Assembly: GCF_011742875.1 (NCBI RefSeq)
Contig: NZ_JAAQTL010000001.1
Location: forward strand, 682,001-746,000
Length of the DNA stretch: 64,000 nt
Source of the DNA: Luteibacter yeojuensis
Lineage (GTDB): Bacteria; Pseudomonadota; Gammaproteobacteria; Xanthomonadales; Rhodanobacteraceae
Direction of reading: 5' to 3'
Each line of letters begins with the position of its first letter. Position 1 is the first letter of the stretch. Shown here piece by piece: positions 56,817 to 64,000 of this stretch. The notes below the pieces were generated by a model. The model had not been told where the DNA came from. It saw only the letters and a list, made by a program, of their open reading frames with translations, and searched no databases. The position numbers and the translations under genes were made by a program.

Positions 56817-58019
56817 ATGAGCGATACCCTGGCTAACCTCCTTCGAGGTACGGCTCTGTGCGGGCTCCTCGGCGTGGCGGGGATTGCCGCCACGCCGGCT
56901 AAGGCGGACGAGGCCGCATACGCCCTCCCGCAGATGGGCTTCAACAACTGGAACTCCACCCACTGCCGCGCCGAGTTCGACGAGGCGATGATCCGCGGCA
57001 TCGCGGACAAGTTCATCAGCCTCGGTCTGAAGGACGCCGGCTACCGCTATGTGAACATCGACGATTGCTGGGCGAACTGGCAGCGCGACAAGCACGGCCG
57101 TCTTCAGCCCAATCCGAAGCGCTTCCCGAGCGGCATCGCGGCCTTGGCCGACTATATCCACGAACGGGGACTGAAGTTCGGCCTGTATTCCAGCGCGGGT
57201 ACTTCCACCTGCGAGCCGTTGCAGGAGAATCGCGGTTTCCCGGGCGGCCTCGGTCACGAGAAAGAGGATGCGAAGACCTTCGCCTCGTGGCATGTGGATT
57301 ACCTCAAATACGACAACTGCAACAACCAGAAGATCGACGCGCACAAGCGTTACACGGCCATGGCCGAAGCCCTGCGTGGCAGCGGCCGGCAGATCTTCTT
57401 CAGCATGTGCGAATGGGGCGAGAACAAGCCCTGGCTCTGGGCGGGCAAGGCGCCGGTCGAAGCCGGTTCCTGGCGCACCACGGGCGACATCAGCGACAAC
57501 TACGCCTCGATGCTGAAGATCTTCAAGGAGAACGTGGTCCTCGACCGGTACGCGCACCTCGGCCACTGGAACGATCCGGACATGCTGGAAGTCGGCAACG
57601 GGGGCATGACGGATGTCGAATACCGCAGCCACTTCAGCCTGTGGTCGATCATGGCGGCGCCGTTGCTTATCGGCACCGACCTGCGCACGATCAAGCCCGA
57701 TGCACTGAAGATCCTTCTCAACAAGGACGTGATCGCCATCGACCAGGACCCGCTCGGCGTCCAGGGCAAGCAGGTGAGGGATGCGGACGGCATCCATGTC
57801 ATCGTCAAGCCGCTGAAGGACGGCGGTCGCGCGGTGGCGGTGTTCAATGAAGGCGATGCGGCGAAGGCCGTGACCGTGGCCGCTACCGAGGTCGGCCTGA
57901 AGGCCGGTGGCAGTTACACCATGCGCGACCTGTGGACGCACAAGGATGCGAAGGGCGATGGGTCGATCAAGGTCACGTTGGAGCCGCATGCGACGGCGAT
58001 GTACCGGATCAGCGGGTGA
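56817..58019 (+). CDS. GH27 alpha-galactosidase, exported
   Basis: A 400-residue GH27 enzyme. Signal peptide ends at about residue 30 (GIAATPAKA), then the classic opening LPQMGFNNWNS, IDDCW, the nucleophile D166 in DYLKYDNC and the acid/base D255 in HWNDPDMLEVG; a beta-sandwich completes the protein. It removes terminal alpha-galactose (galactomannan, xyloglucan or raffinose-type sugars). ATG 56817 has GAGGA at six bases; the ATG at 56796 overlapping the receptor stop is the alternative. It is followed by a hairpin terminator at 58026-58055. Confidence 0.93.
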   Translation: MSDTLANLLRGTALCGLLGVAGIAATPAKADEAAYALPQMGFNNWNSTHCRAEFDEAMIRGIADKFISLGLKDAGYRYVNIDDCWANWQRDKHGRLQPNPKRFPSGIAALADYIHERGLKFGLYSSAGTSTCEPLQENRGFPGGLGHEKEDAKTFASWHVDYLKYDNCNNQKIDAHKRYTAMAEALRGSGRQIFFSMCEWGENKPWLWAGKAPVEAGSWRTTGDISDNYASMLKIFKENVVLDRYAHLGHWNDPDMLEVGNGGMTDVEYRSHFSLWSIMAAPLLIGTDLRTIKPDALKILLNKDVIAIDQDPLGVQGKQVRDADGIHVIVKPLKDGGRAVAVFNEGDAAKAVTVAATEVGLKAGGSYTMRDLWTHKDAKGDGSIKVTLEPHATAMYRISG

Positions 58020-58025
58020 CGCGTT

Positions 58026-58055
58026 GAATCGACCGGGCGAAAGCCCGGTCGATTC
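58026..58055. terminator. Bidirectional hairpin terminator between GH27 and the LRAT-like gene
   Basis: A perfect 13-bp stem (GAATCGACCGGGC / GCCCGGTCGATTC) capped by a GAAA tetraloop, between two convergent stop codons (58019 and 58069). The AT end of the stem could serve in both directions. Confidence 0.7.
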
Positions 58056-58068
58056 CTCCAGCCAGTTC

Positions 58069-59067
58069 TCAGTCGCGAATCCACTTGTAGAGCTTGTACG
58101 CGCCGTAACCTACGGCGGCAGCGGCGGCCACTGGCGCCGCCGTGGCGATGACCACGCCGCTCGCCATGCCGCCTCCCACCGTGGCGCCGATGGTGGCGAG
58201 GCCGGAACTGATACCGGCGGCACTCAAGCCGGCGGTGCCCAATGCGCTGACCGCACCGATGCTGCCCGCTGTCCCGGCCACGGCACCCGCGTAGCTCGCG
58301 GCGCGCCCGACGGTCCGCGATTCGCGTTCGTCTTTGTCGAGCGCGGGGTTGTCGGCCAATACCGTGTTGTTGAGCAACGATGCCCCGGCCAGCCCGGGAA
58401 CGGCTCCCAGGAGGCCAAGGCCGGCGACGGCACCACCGCCGACCACGGCGCCCGTGGAAGCCAGCCCGCTCATGATGCCGGCACCGGAAAGACCGGCCAC
58501 CGAGCCGCTCGCGGCCACCACGCCCCGCGCAGCGAGTCCGGCCGCCGACGCGAACGTGGTTCCGGCCCCGCCAGTCACCTTGTCGATCTGGTCGCTGTGG
58601 TGACGATCGTTGATCGCCCACTCGCAGAAATGCTCGCAGTTGTTGGCCCAGACGGAATAATGGTTTTCGCCAATGCGCGAGCGCGCCCGGGCGATCACCT
58701 GCGTGCCGTCGTATTTCGGTGTCGCATGCTTCTTGACGTAAAAGTCCCGGCCGCTGCAGAAATCTTCAATAGCGACCTCTTCGATGGCACCGGCCCTCGG
58801 GCCATCGCACCATCCGGCGTAATGCACGACGCGGTTCTTGCCGATGTAGATGCCGTGGTGCGTATATGCCGATCGCGGCGACACCAGGTGCGAGCCTAAT
58901 GCCATCAGTTCGCCTGATTCGGCCTCCGCGTTCGTTGCCAGATGATCGGTGGCATCCCAGATCCATGACGATTTGCAGACCGGGCAGGTAAGGGCAAGCT
59001 TTCCCTTGTCGGTCGGTACGCGCAGCGATTGAGAGCAATTTACACAGTCGATAAAAGTCGTTTCCAT
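58069..59067 (-). CDS. LRAT-domain (NlpC/P60-superfamily) protein with zinc ribbon and Gly/Ala-rich membrane tail
   Basis: A 332-residue protein of three parts. Residues 8-31 hold a zinc-ribbon pattern (C8-x2-C11, C28-x2-C31). Residues ~60-155 match the lecithin-retinol acyltransferase-like fold: H71 in THHGIYIG, H82 in VVHYAG and Cys144 in ANNCEHFCEW form the likely catalytic triad. From ~165 on the protein is Gly/Ala/Ser-rich with repeated GL(A/S)GAG-like stretches, ending in a helix and a basic cap (YGAYKLYKWIRD), suggesting membrane insertion or pore-like assembly. Bacterial LRAT proteins are little studied, possibly acyltransferases or effectors. ATG 59067 has GGGGGA upstream. Confidence 0.72.
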   Translation of the reverse strand: METTFIDCVNCSQSLRVPTDKGKLALTCPVCKSSWIWDATDHLATNAEAESGELMALGSHLVSPRSAYTHHGIYIGKNRVVHYAGWCDGPRAGAIEEVAIEDFCSGRDFYVKKHATPKYDGTQVIARARSRIGENHYSVWANNCEHFCEWAINDRHHSDQIDKVTGGAGTTFASAAGLAARGVVAASGSVAGLSGAGIMSGLASTGAVVGGGAVAGLGLLGAVPGLAGASLLNNTVLADNPALDKDERESRTVGRAASYAGAVAGTAGSIGAVSALGTAGLSAAGISSGLATIGATVGGGMASGVVIATAAPVAAAAAVGYGAYKLYKWIRD

Positions 59068-59194
59068 ACATCCCCCTGTCGGTATGCCTCCGGGGGCCAT
59101 CCCCGAAGGCCGTGTCCGTCATATATGATGCGGGAAATTCACCTTATCGTCACCTTTGTGAATATAGAGAGCGATCGTCACGTAGGGAGCGGAC

Positions 59195-60301
59195 ATGGAA
59201 CGACTTGGCGAACGGCGCATAGCGCGATTGTGCTGGAACACCAGGCGGTGGGCGTCGCCCTCCGGCCGTCCGGGCAAGACCCGGTCCGCCAATGCTTTCG
59301 AGGGTACCCATGGTTACGGTCATGAGGAGTGGCTGTTCGACTTCGAAAATCTCCACGAGGGATGGCAATACGGCTTTATCCAGGGCGTGAAGCATGCGCA
59401 CCGTGGCAGGACTTTCGACCTGTCGCTCTACGCCATTCACGACACAACGCGCATTCGCTATTGGGTAGGCACGATCGCGGGCGTGGAAGTGCTCGACGTA
59501 GATGCGGCCCTTGCCGCCAGTCGACGCATGAGCCGAATAGGCATGCTCGATCGGCTGCGAAAGTCTCTCGAGGTCTTCAAGCTCAAGGGCGAAACGCTTC
59601 ACGCCAACGACGGCCACCTCGTGGTCAATGTGCGCTTCCGTCCCGACCGGATGTCGATCCTTCCCGAACCGGTGGCCTTCTCCCGGTTGCGACTGCCTAC
59701 GAGCCGATACATCCTCCAGGCGCCGCCGGAAGGACTGGAGGTGCTGTTCCAGCCGGGTTCCGGCCAGGATCGTGTGTTCAAGAGAGGCATAAACACCGAA
59801 GTCGGCACGCGGACGACGTTCGGCAGGACCATCGAGGTGGATCCCGTCCATGCCAAATGGCAAGCCCGACTCGAGAAATCGGTTCCGAAGGCTCTCCCGG
59901 GCGCCACGGTCGATGCGGAAATGAGCATCGATGGCCATGCGGTCGATCTGGTCATCGATCATGGGGGAATCAGGGCCTTCGTTGAAATCAAGACCGACGC
60001 CTCTCCGCGCCGGGTCATTCGCGCGGCGCTCTCCCAGCTCATGGAATACGCATATTGGCCCGAGGAGATGCGTTGCGACGTGCTGCTCATCGCGGGCGGC
60101 GTGCCGGCCGGGCCCGAGGAAGAGTGCTATCTGGCGATGATCCGGCGCGACTTCGGGATTTCCGTCTACTATGTGCACATTGTCGACGGGCGGATTCCGG
60201 GTATTGCGGACCTCTGGCCGCGCCTCGTTGCGGGCTCTGTGCCGAAACGCAAGGCTGCGGCGAGCGGAGTCGCGTTGACCCGTAGGAGGGGCGGTCCATG
60301 A
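59195..60301 (+). CDS. Hypothetical protein with a PD-(D/E)xK nuclease-like C-terminal domain
   Basis: A 368-residue cytoplasmic protein. Residues ~235-290 show D251 in DGHAVDLVIDHGG and E264-I-K266 in AFVEIKTDAS, followed by Q281 in LSQLMEY, the D...ExK...Q pattern of PD-(D/E)xK nucleases. The N-terminal part has a motif GYGHEEWLFD (41-50) and a beta-rich middle domain of unknown family. GGAG is six bases before the ATG. It overlaps the next gene by four bases (ATGA), so the pair should be co-translated. Possibly a nuclease of a defence or toxin module; this is an inference. Confidence 0.6.
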   Translation: MERLGERRIARLCWNTRRWASPSGRPGKTRSANAFEGTHGYGHEEWLFDFENLHEGWQYGFIQGVKHAHRGRTFDLSLYAIHDTTRIRYWVGTIAGVEVLDVDAALAASRRMSRIGMLDRLRKSLEVFKLKGETLHANDGHLVVNVRFRPDRMSILPEPVAFSRLRLPTSRYILQAPPEGLEVLFQPGSGQDRVFKRGINTEVGTRTTFGRTIEVDPVHAKWQARLEKSVPKALPGATVDAEMSIDGHAVDLVIDHGGIRAFVEIKTDASPRRVIRAALSQLMEYAYWPEEMRCDVLLIAGGVPAGPEEECYLAMIRRDFGISVYYVHIVDGRIPGIADLWPRLVAGSVPKRKAAASGVALTRRRGGP

Positions 60302-60957
60302 ATCTCGAGGAACGGATGAGCCGCTTGGAGCGGCGCTGCAACCGATTGATGATCGCCTGCACTTTGTTGGTCGCGCTATTGCTCGCTCTCGGCTTCCTGC
60401 ATATCGATGCCGAGCGAACGACTGACGGCATTCTTCATGTCCACGGTCTGGTCGTCGAAGACGCACAGGGAAGGGGAAGGATACTCCTCGGCGCACCGTT
60501 TCCCGACGTCCCCAACCGCATGCGCCACGATGCAGGAACGATGGCGATGCTGTTCCTTGATGAACAAGGACATGATCGGCTGACGATCGGGCAAGCACTT
60601 CCGCCACAGATTCAGGGCAGAGTGCCGGAAAACTTTCACAGGATCGGTGAAGCTGTAGGCGTCTTCTTGCACAACACGGTGGGAGACGAGCGTGGTGGCA
60701 TGTCGTGGCTGAGCAACGGTCGGGGAGCCATTTCCTTCGACTACCCGGACCGGGATGCCATAGGGATGTATGTCGACGATAAAAGCAGGTCGGCGACTTT
60801 CGTCCTTGAATATGCGGACGAAGCCATCGGCGATGTGAGCTTTTTCGAGATGACCGCCAAGGGTCAAGGAGGACGCTTCAGTCTGTTTGACCCGAAGGGG
60901 CAAACCAAGACGCAATGGACAGTCGACAGAGGTATCGTCCTGCCTGGACGACCTTAG
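60298..60957 (+). CDS. Hypothetical protein with an N-terminal membrane anchor
   Basis: A 219-residue protein: a short basic start, one membrane helix (RLMIACTLLVALLLALGFL, residues ~16-34), then an extracytoplasmic beta-rich region (LHVHGLVVEDAQGRGRILLG, GRFSLFDPKGQTK). No catalytic motif. AGGAGG is seven bases upstream. It is coupled to the nuclease-like gene by a 4-bp overlap. The combination of a possible nuclease with a membrane partner is unusual, and no function is recognised. Confidence 0.65.
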   Translation: MNLEERMSRLERRCNRLMIACTLLVALLLALGFLHIDAERTTDGILHVHGLVVEDAQGRGRILLGAPFPDVPNRMRHDAGTMAMLFLDEQGHDRLTIGQALPPQIQGRVPENFHRIGEAVGVFLHNTVGDERGGMSWLSNGRGAISFDYPDRDAIGMYVDDKSRSATFVLEYADEAIGDVSFFEMTAKGQGGRFSLFDPKGQTKTQWTVDRGIVLPGRP

Positions 60958-61059
60958 GGAATGCTCGGGATTGAGGTAGAGCTGGATCTTGGTCAGGGAG
61001 CTAACAGCGTTTTCCAGCGCGGGCCCAGGCCCGACCAACCTATGGTGCAGGAGAAACGG

Positions 61060-61506
61060 ATGCCGATTTACCGCTCCCCACTCGGGTTCATGATCGCGAC
61101 GTTGGTCATCGGCGCAGGCGCTTGTACTTCTGGCGTTTCAACTGCCAGAGAGCGTGAAACCACCGTCTGCGAGTTGCACGACGCGCTGGCTTCACCACCG
61201 TCAGGTCGCGTGCATGTCAAGGCCTTGCTCTTCGCAGGGCCGCGACATGGCACCATTCTCACCGACGCTCGGTGTCGCGGAAAGAGCGTTGGCGTCCGGT
61301 TCGTCGATCCGATTCCGTCGGGGTCCACACTCGAACGGTTCGAGAAGGCTTTGTCGGGCGATGTCATGGATCTCTCCCTTCGGGCGTTCGAAGTCCAGGT
61401 TTCCGGTGTGGTAAAGCCGGCCGGGCCTGGCATGCCCGAATCCCTGTTGGTTATTGATCGTGTCGACAGCTTCAGCAAGCAGGAATCCGCGGACATTTCC
61501 CGTTGA
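61060..61506 (+). CDS. Small exported hypothetical protein
   Basis: A 148-residue protein beginning at ATG 61060, six bases after AGGAG. The start has a hydrophobic signal (IATLVIGAGACTSG) that could be a lipoprotein signal, though the lipobox is not canonical. The mature part is beta-rich with a C-x29-C-like pair of cysteines and no known motif. The open frame extends 33 codons upstream, but those would bury the signal. It is separated from the previous gene by 102 bases. Function unknown. Confidence 0.6.
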   Translation: MPIYRSPLGFMIATLVIGAGACTSGVSTARERETTVCELHDALASPPSGRVHVKALLFAGPRHGTILTDARCRGKSVGVRFVDPIPSGSTLERFEKALSGDVMDLSLRAFEVQVSGVVKPAGPGMPESLLVIDRVDSFSKQESADISR

Positions 61507-61747
61507 GGCAGGTATAGCGTCGTTCCATCCATTGGATTGATACGATTCCAATTGCCTGAGATCGATCTCGGCGGGGACCCCGGGAAAAGCATCGTGATTC
61601 TCGACAAGCGCCGGTAGCGATCGTCCAGACGCCGAGGGCCACCTATGTGAGTACGTCTGACGGTCTGGTTCGGACCGATGCTGACGAGAATGGCCAGATC
61701 CAACCGGAATGTGCAGCGGAACAACCAGGATCCCTTAGGGGGGGGGC
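61507..61747. other. Intergenic stretch with a residual open frame and a G9 tract
   Basis: No supported gene. A short frame (61647-61751, 34 codons, starts GTG) runs into the next gene. It looks like leftover coding sequence. Nine G residues at 61738-61746 lie directly before the next ATG and act as or replace its ribosome-binding site. Confidence 0.5.
61738..61746 (+). repeat. Poly-G tract (G9) before the lipoprotein start codon
   Basis: Nine G residues end one base before the ATG of the lipoprotein gene at 61748, so the tract overlaps its ribosome-binding site. With ten G, the upstream 34-codon frame would fuse in frame to the lipoprotein gene. Phase variation is possible. Confidence 0.5.
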
Positions 61748-62992
61748 ATGAGCAATAACCGCGTACGAGTCAACGTGTGTCGTGGCCTGCGATTTCTTGG
61801 TGCGGCCCTCATGGCTTTGTGGCTTATCGGCTGCTCCACTAACGGACCGCAGATATCGGACAGAGTAAAGGTGTGGACTCCCATATTCTCGGACAATCGG
61901 GTCTACAGGCTTGAGGAAAAAAGCTCGGGTGGAACCCAGGCACTGACGTCGCTCGACACGCCCCCTGTCAAGGACCTCGTCGAGCCGAACTCGCCTCTGA
62001 CCATCATCATGCGGTCAGTCGAAATTCCAGAGTACGAAAAGGCAGGGCCTATCAGTAAAAATGCGGACTACGCTGTCATCGTGGACATAGGAACGGCAGC
62101 CGATGGAACATCCCAATCCGTTGTCGTCTGGTATCAGCGTGGCGTGAGTGCCGGTCAATCACTGAACTTCTCGAACTTGATCGTCTACTACGAGCCTCGC
62201 TGGGATCAGCGTGTTGCTCCGTACTTCCGGGTTCGCGTCATGGACGTTACCAAGGAAAAAAACGACGAGACGCGCCGCGATCTTGACCGGATACAGAAGC
62301 TAAGTATGAATGTCGCAGGTTTGGCGTCGAATCCCATAGTGGTGCCTTCGGTCGCCGTAGCATTCAATGTCGCGGATCTTATTCTTTCCCATGAAGAGAA
62401 CCGTTTGGTGCTGGACTATTCGGTCCAGCTCTATTCGGCGGCCGCCGCAGCGGCCGCGGGGTCCGGAGGCCTTGGTCAACTCCAAAAGGGATCGTACATA
62501 GTAGTTGGCCGACCAAACGGGGCCGACCGGACCTATTGGAACTCGAAGTTTGCGTTTTCTCCTGATAGCCGCATACTCACCGCTGACGGAACAAATCAAC
62601 ATGTTCCTGTCGCTTTGATCACCGTAGGCGCATTCGAGAGTATCGTCCCGAAGCTGGTCGTAGATCGCTCCGTAGCCTTGACCAAATTGCTGTCTGACGA
62701 TCCCCAATCAACGGCCATAGAGCAGATCGATCATGCTTCAACACTCCTCGGAGCAAGTGTCGAAGCGTATGTGATGGGAGAAAAGCTTCGTCGCTACAAC
62801 GACGCCAAGTGGGTGGACGACATGATTCCGAGGATTACGGCGAAGTCTTTTCAGGATCTCATAGGGGCGGAAGATCAATTCTTTCTTTTGAGAGCGCTGT
62901 CGGATTGCCTGAGGCCCAAGGCACCCTTCGCAAACATAGAGGAGGCGCGCCTTTACCGCATAGCCCATCCCGATCAGGAGTGTGCTCGATGA
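61748..62992 (+). CDS. Large lipoprotein of unknown function
   Basis: A 414-residue lipoprotein: an N-terminal hydrophobic signal with lipobox WLIGCSTN, so the mature protein starts with Cys and should be membrane-anchored in the periplasm. The beta-rich body (YAVIVDIGTAADGTSQSVV, then FSNLIVYYEPRW) and the central hydrophobic segment NPIVVPSVAVAFNVADLIL suggest a receptor or assembly component. The family is not recognised. It overlaps the next small lipoprotein gene by four bases (ATGA), so they work together. The start codon lies directly behind a G9 tract. Confidence 0.7.
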   Translation: MSNNRVRVNVCRGLRFLGAALMALWLIGCSTNGPQISDRVKVWTPIFSDNRVYRLEEKSSGGTQALTSLDTPPVKDLVEPNSPLTIIMRSVEIPEYEKAGPISKNADYAVIVDIGTAADGTSQSVVVWYQRGVSAGQSLNFSNLIVYYEPRWDQRVAPYFRVRVMDVTKEKNDETRRDLDRIQKLSMNVAGLASNPIVVPSVAVAFNVADLILSHEENRLVLDYSVQLYSAAAAAAAGSGGLGQLQKGSYIVVGRPNGADRTYWNSKFAFSPDSRILTADGTNQHVPVALITVGAFESIVPKLVVDRSVALTKLLSDDPQSTAIEQIDHASTLLGASVEAYVMGEKLRRYNDAKWVDDMIPRITAKSFQDLIGAEDQFFLLRALSDCLRPKAPFANIEEARLYRIAHPDQECAR

Positions 62993-63468
62993 AGGTTTCT
63001 TGCATCGTGCGTCGCGCCGCGTGCTTGGTACTCATTGCCATGGTGTTTTCTGGTTGCGCCACAAAGCAATTCAGTGCAAACGTAGGACCATCGAGGATGG
63101 ATAGCTATTCGATCTATCTAACTACGTTGAAATTGGATCATGGCGTAAACGACACTAGTACCCTATTCGATCGATTGCGTGATCATCTAAGCGATGAGTT
63201 GACGAAACAGGGCTTCGCAGGCGCGTCATCATCCCTGGATCAGTACTACTGGGTGGACGTCGATGTCGGCGAGAATCCCCTGCGATTTTGGCACTTTGGT
63301 ATTCAATTAGCTCCGACGCCGCAGGATGGTGGGGGGATCGCTGTAATCTTAAGAGAGGCCAGCGATATGCGTGGACCCAAATATGCCCCTCAACCCGACG
63401 AACTGGGCGCAAACCTGCGCTCGAAGCTGAAAGCGGCATTTCAAGCGGCAGTAAGCCCCGGCATGTGA
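62989..63468 (+). CDS. Small lipoprotein, coupled to the large lipoprotein
   Basis: A 159-residue protein with lipobox VFSGCATK, so it should be a lipoprotein. The mature region (RMDSYSIYLTTLKLDHG, TLFDRLRDHLSDELTKQGF) is mixed alpha/beta. It overlaps the previous gene by 4 bp (ATGA), so the two are probably one unit. Family not recognised. No nearby secretion genes are visible. Confidence 0.7.
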   Translation: MKVSCIVRRAACLVLIAMVFSGCATKQFSANVGPSRMDSYSIYLTTLKLDHGVNDTSTLFDRLRDHLSDELTKQGFAGASSSLDQYYWVDVDVGENPLRFWHFGIQLAPTPQDGGGIAVILREASDMRGPKYAPQPDELGANLRSKLKAAFQAAVSPGM

Positions 63469-63516
63469 GAGGAAAACGGCAACCGAAGAGGACGTCGCTT
63501 TATTGGTTATCGGCAA

Positions 63517-63690
63517 CTAAACCTCGAGTTCCTTGACCATCACCAGAGCGCTGGCCGGGCACAAGCCGGCAAACTGCCGGGTGCTCCGGATATCGGCAGG
63601 CACCTCCTCTCGATCGACACGCCGATAGCCGCGTTCGACGAAATAATCCGTGGCTGTCGTCGTCAGCAGGAACAGCTTCGCGAAACCCGG
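63517..63690 (-). pseudogene. Remnant of an ArsN2-like GNAT acetyltransferase
   Basis: On the minus strand the frame ends in a clear family C-terminus: KLFLLTTTATDYF, ERGYRR, PADIRSTRQFAGLCPASA and VMVKEL, the typical end of ArsN2-type (arsenic resistance) or amino-acid acetyltransferases. The N-terminal two thirds are missing or in another frame, so it is a truncated or degraded gene. It lies 112 bases beyond the arsH stop codon, which fits an arsenic-resistance locus. Confidence 0.55.
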
Positions 63691-63802
63691 GCGGCGGCAT
63701 GCCGTTGAACAGCCACCACCAGCATGTGCCATCGCGGTCTTCCGGTCGTGCCCTTTCCACGCGCTTCATCGGAGATGGTTCCTCGTACGGTAAGGTGGAA
63801 AT

Positions 63803-64000
63803 TCAGTCCGTTTCCACAACGCCCGCCGCGCGTGCCAGCGCGCGGGCGGCATCGCCCTTGCGCTCACTGTAACGGCTGACCAGATAATCGCTGCGCCCGC
63901 GCACCATCAGCGTGAACTTCATCAGCTCTTCCATCACGTCCACGACGCGGTCGTAGAACGCGGAGGGCTTCATGCGCCCCTGGTCGTCGAATTCCTGCCA
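63803..64000 (-). CDS. arsH: Arsenical resistance NADPH-dependent FMN reductase ArsH, 3' part
   Basis: The last 65 residues of a gene running out of the window. The translated end shows the ArsH C-terminal signature ([23 protein letters not shown], and [12 protein letters not shown]). ArsH is a flavin-dependent reductase that detoxifies trivalent organoarsenicals and quinones. The rest is outside the window. The ArsN2-like remnant lies behind it, so an ars locus is likely on the right. Confidence 0.85.
   Translation of the reverse strand, partial: WQEFDDQGRMKPSAFYDRVVDVMEELMKFTLMVRGRSDYLVSRYSERKGDAARALARAAGVVETD

Noticed and set aside
61647..61751. 34-codon ORF before the lipoprotein gene as a separate gene
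   Set aside because: No ribosome-binding site and overlapping start; kept only as context for the G9 tract.

Overview
The window is high-GC DNA that fits a gammaproteobacterium of the order Xanthomonadales, most likely a Luteibacter/Dyella-type Rhodanobacteraceae. That assignment is inferred from gene content and order (aat, a DUF482 acetyltransferase, trxB, ald, ftsK, lolA, rarA, serS), from a Xanthomonas/Caulobacter-type TonB receptor, and from many intergenic palindromes built on GTAGGAGCCGCTATAGCGGC. No database search was possible, so the genus is a judgement.

Region 1 (1-17.5 kb) is housekeeping and metabolism: a truncated 2-oxoglutarate/Fe(II) dioxygenase, an EamA transporter, an AsmA-like protein, a PadR regulator coupled to a siderophore-interacting reductase under a perfect 13-bp palindromic operator, a DipZ-like thioredoxin, class I fumarase, a phosphoketolase-acetate kinase pair, a membrane-anchored Mrr-like nuclease, a lipoprotein, an HDOD protein, an RluA-type pseudouridine synthase and a DHA2 transporter. 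Eight paired REP palindromes lie between these genes. I see none after 17.5 kb, and three genes take their stop codon from a REP.

Region 2 (17.5-35.9 kb) is a core cluster: aat, DUF482 acetyltransferase, trxB, ald, ftsK, a small unknown gene, lolA, then a large orphan sensor kinase and a DUF2339/DUF3999 membrane pair, rarA, a membrane protein, serS and tRNA-Ser(UGA).

Region 3 (35.9-49 kb) is accessory and holds the most unusual content. Directly after tRNA-Ser come three overlapping genes that look like an unclassified restriction/modification-type defence island: an N6-adenine-type methyltransferase, an SF2 helicase and a GIY-YIG nuclease. A convergent gene of unknown function follows. After a 0.6-kb stretch without a gene there is a structured stretch with two small genes, then a tight three-gene operon: an alpha/beta hydrolase with a GHSTG elbow, a caspase-like protease (His108/Cys160) and a 591-residue protein with EPGxY-type beta modules. 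This operon is preceded by tandem 8-mers and nested inverted repeats. It is my best candidate for an undescribed system, possibly a regulated lipase/protease effector module.

Region 4 (49-58 kb) holds a FrnE-type DsbA oxidoreductase, a beta-lactamase-family hydrolase and a carbohydrate locus (GH95, TonB receptor, GH27) that probably trims fucosyl/galactosyl side chains of plant polysaccharide.

Region 5 (58-64 kb) carries poorly characterised genes: a zinc-ribbon LRAT-domain protein with a Gly/Ala-rich tail, a PD-(D/E)xK-like protein coupled to a membrane-anchored partner, and several lipoproteins, one behind a G9 tract. The window ends in an arsenic locus: a remnant of an ArsN2-like acetyltransferase and the 3' end of arsH.
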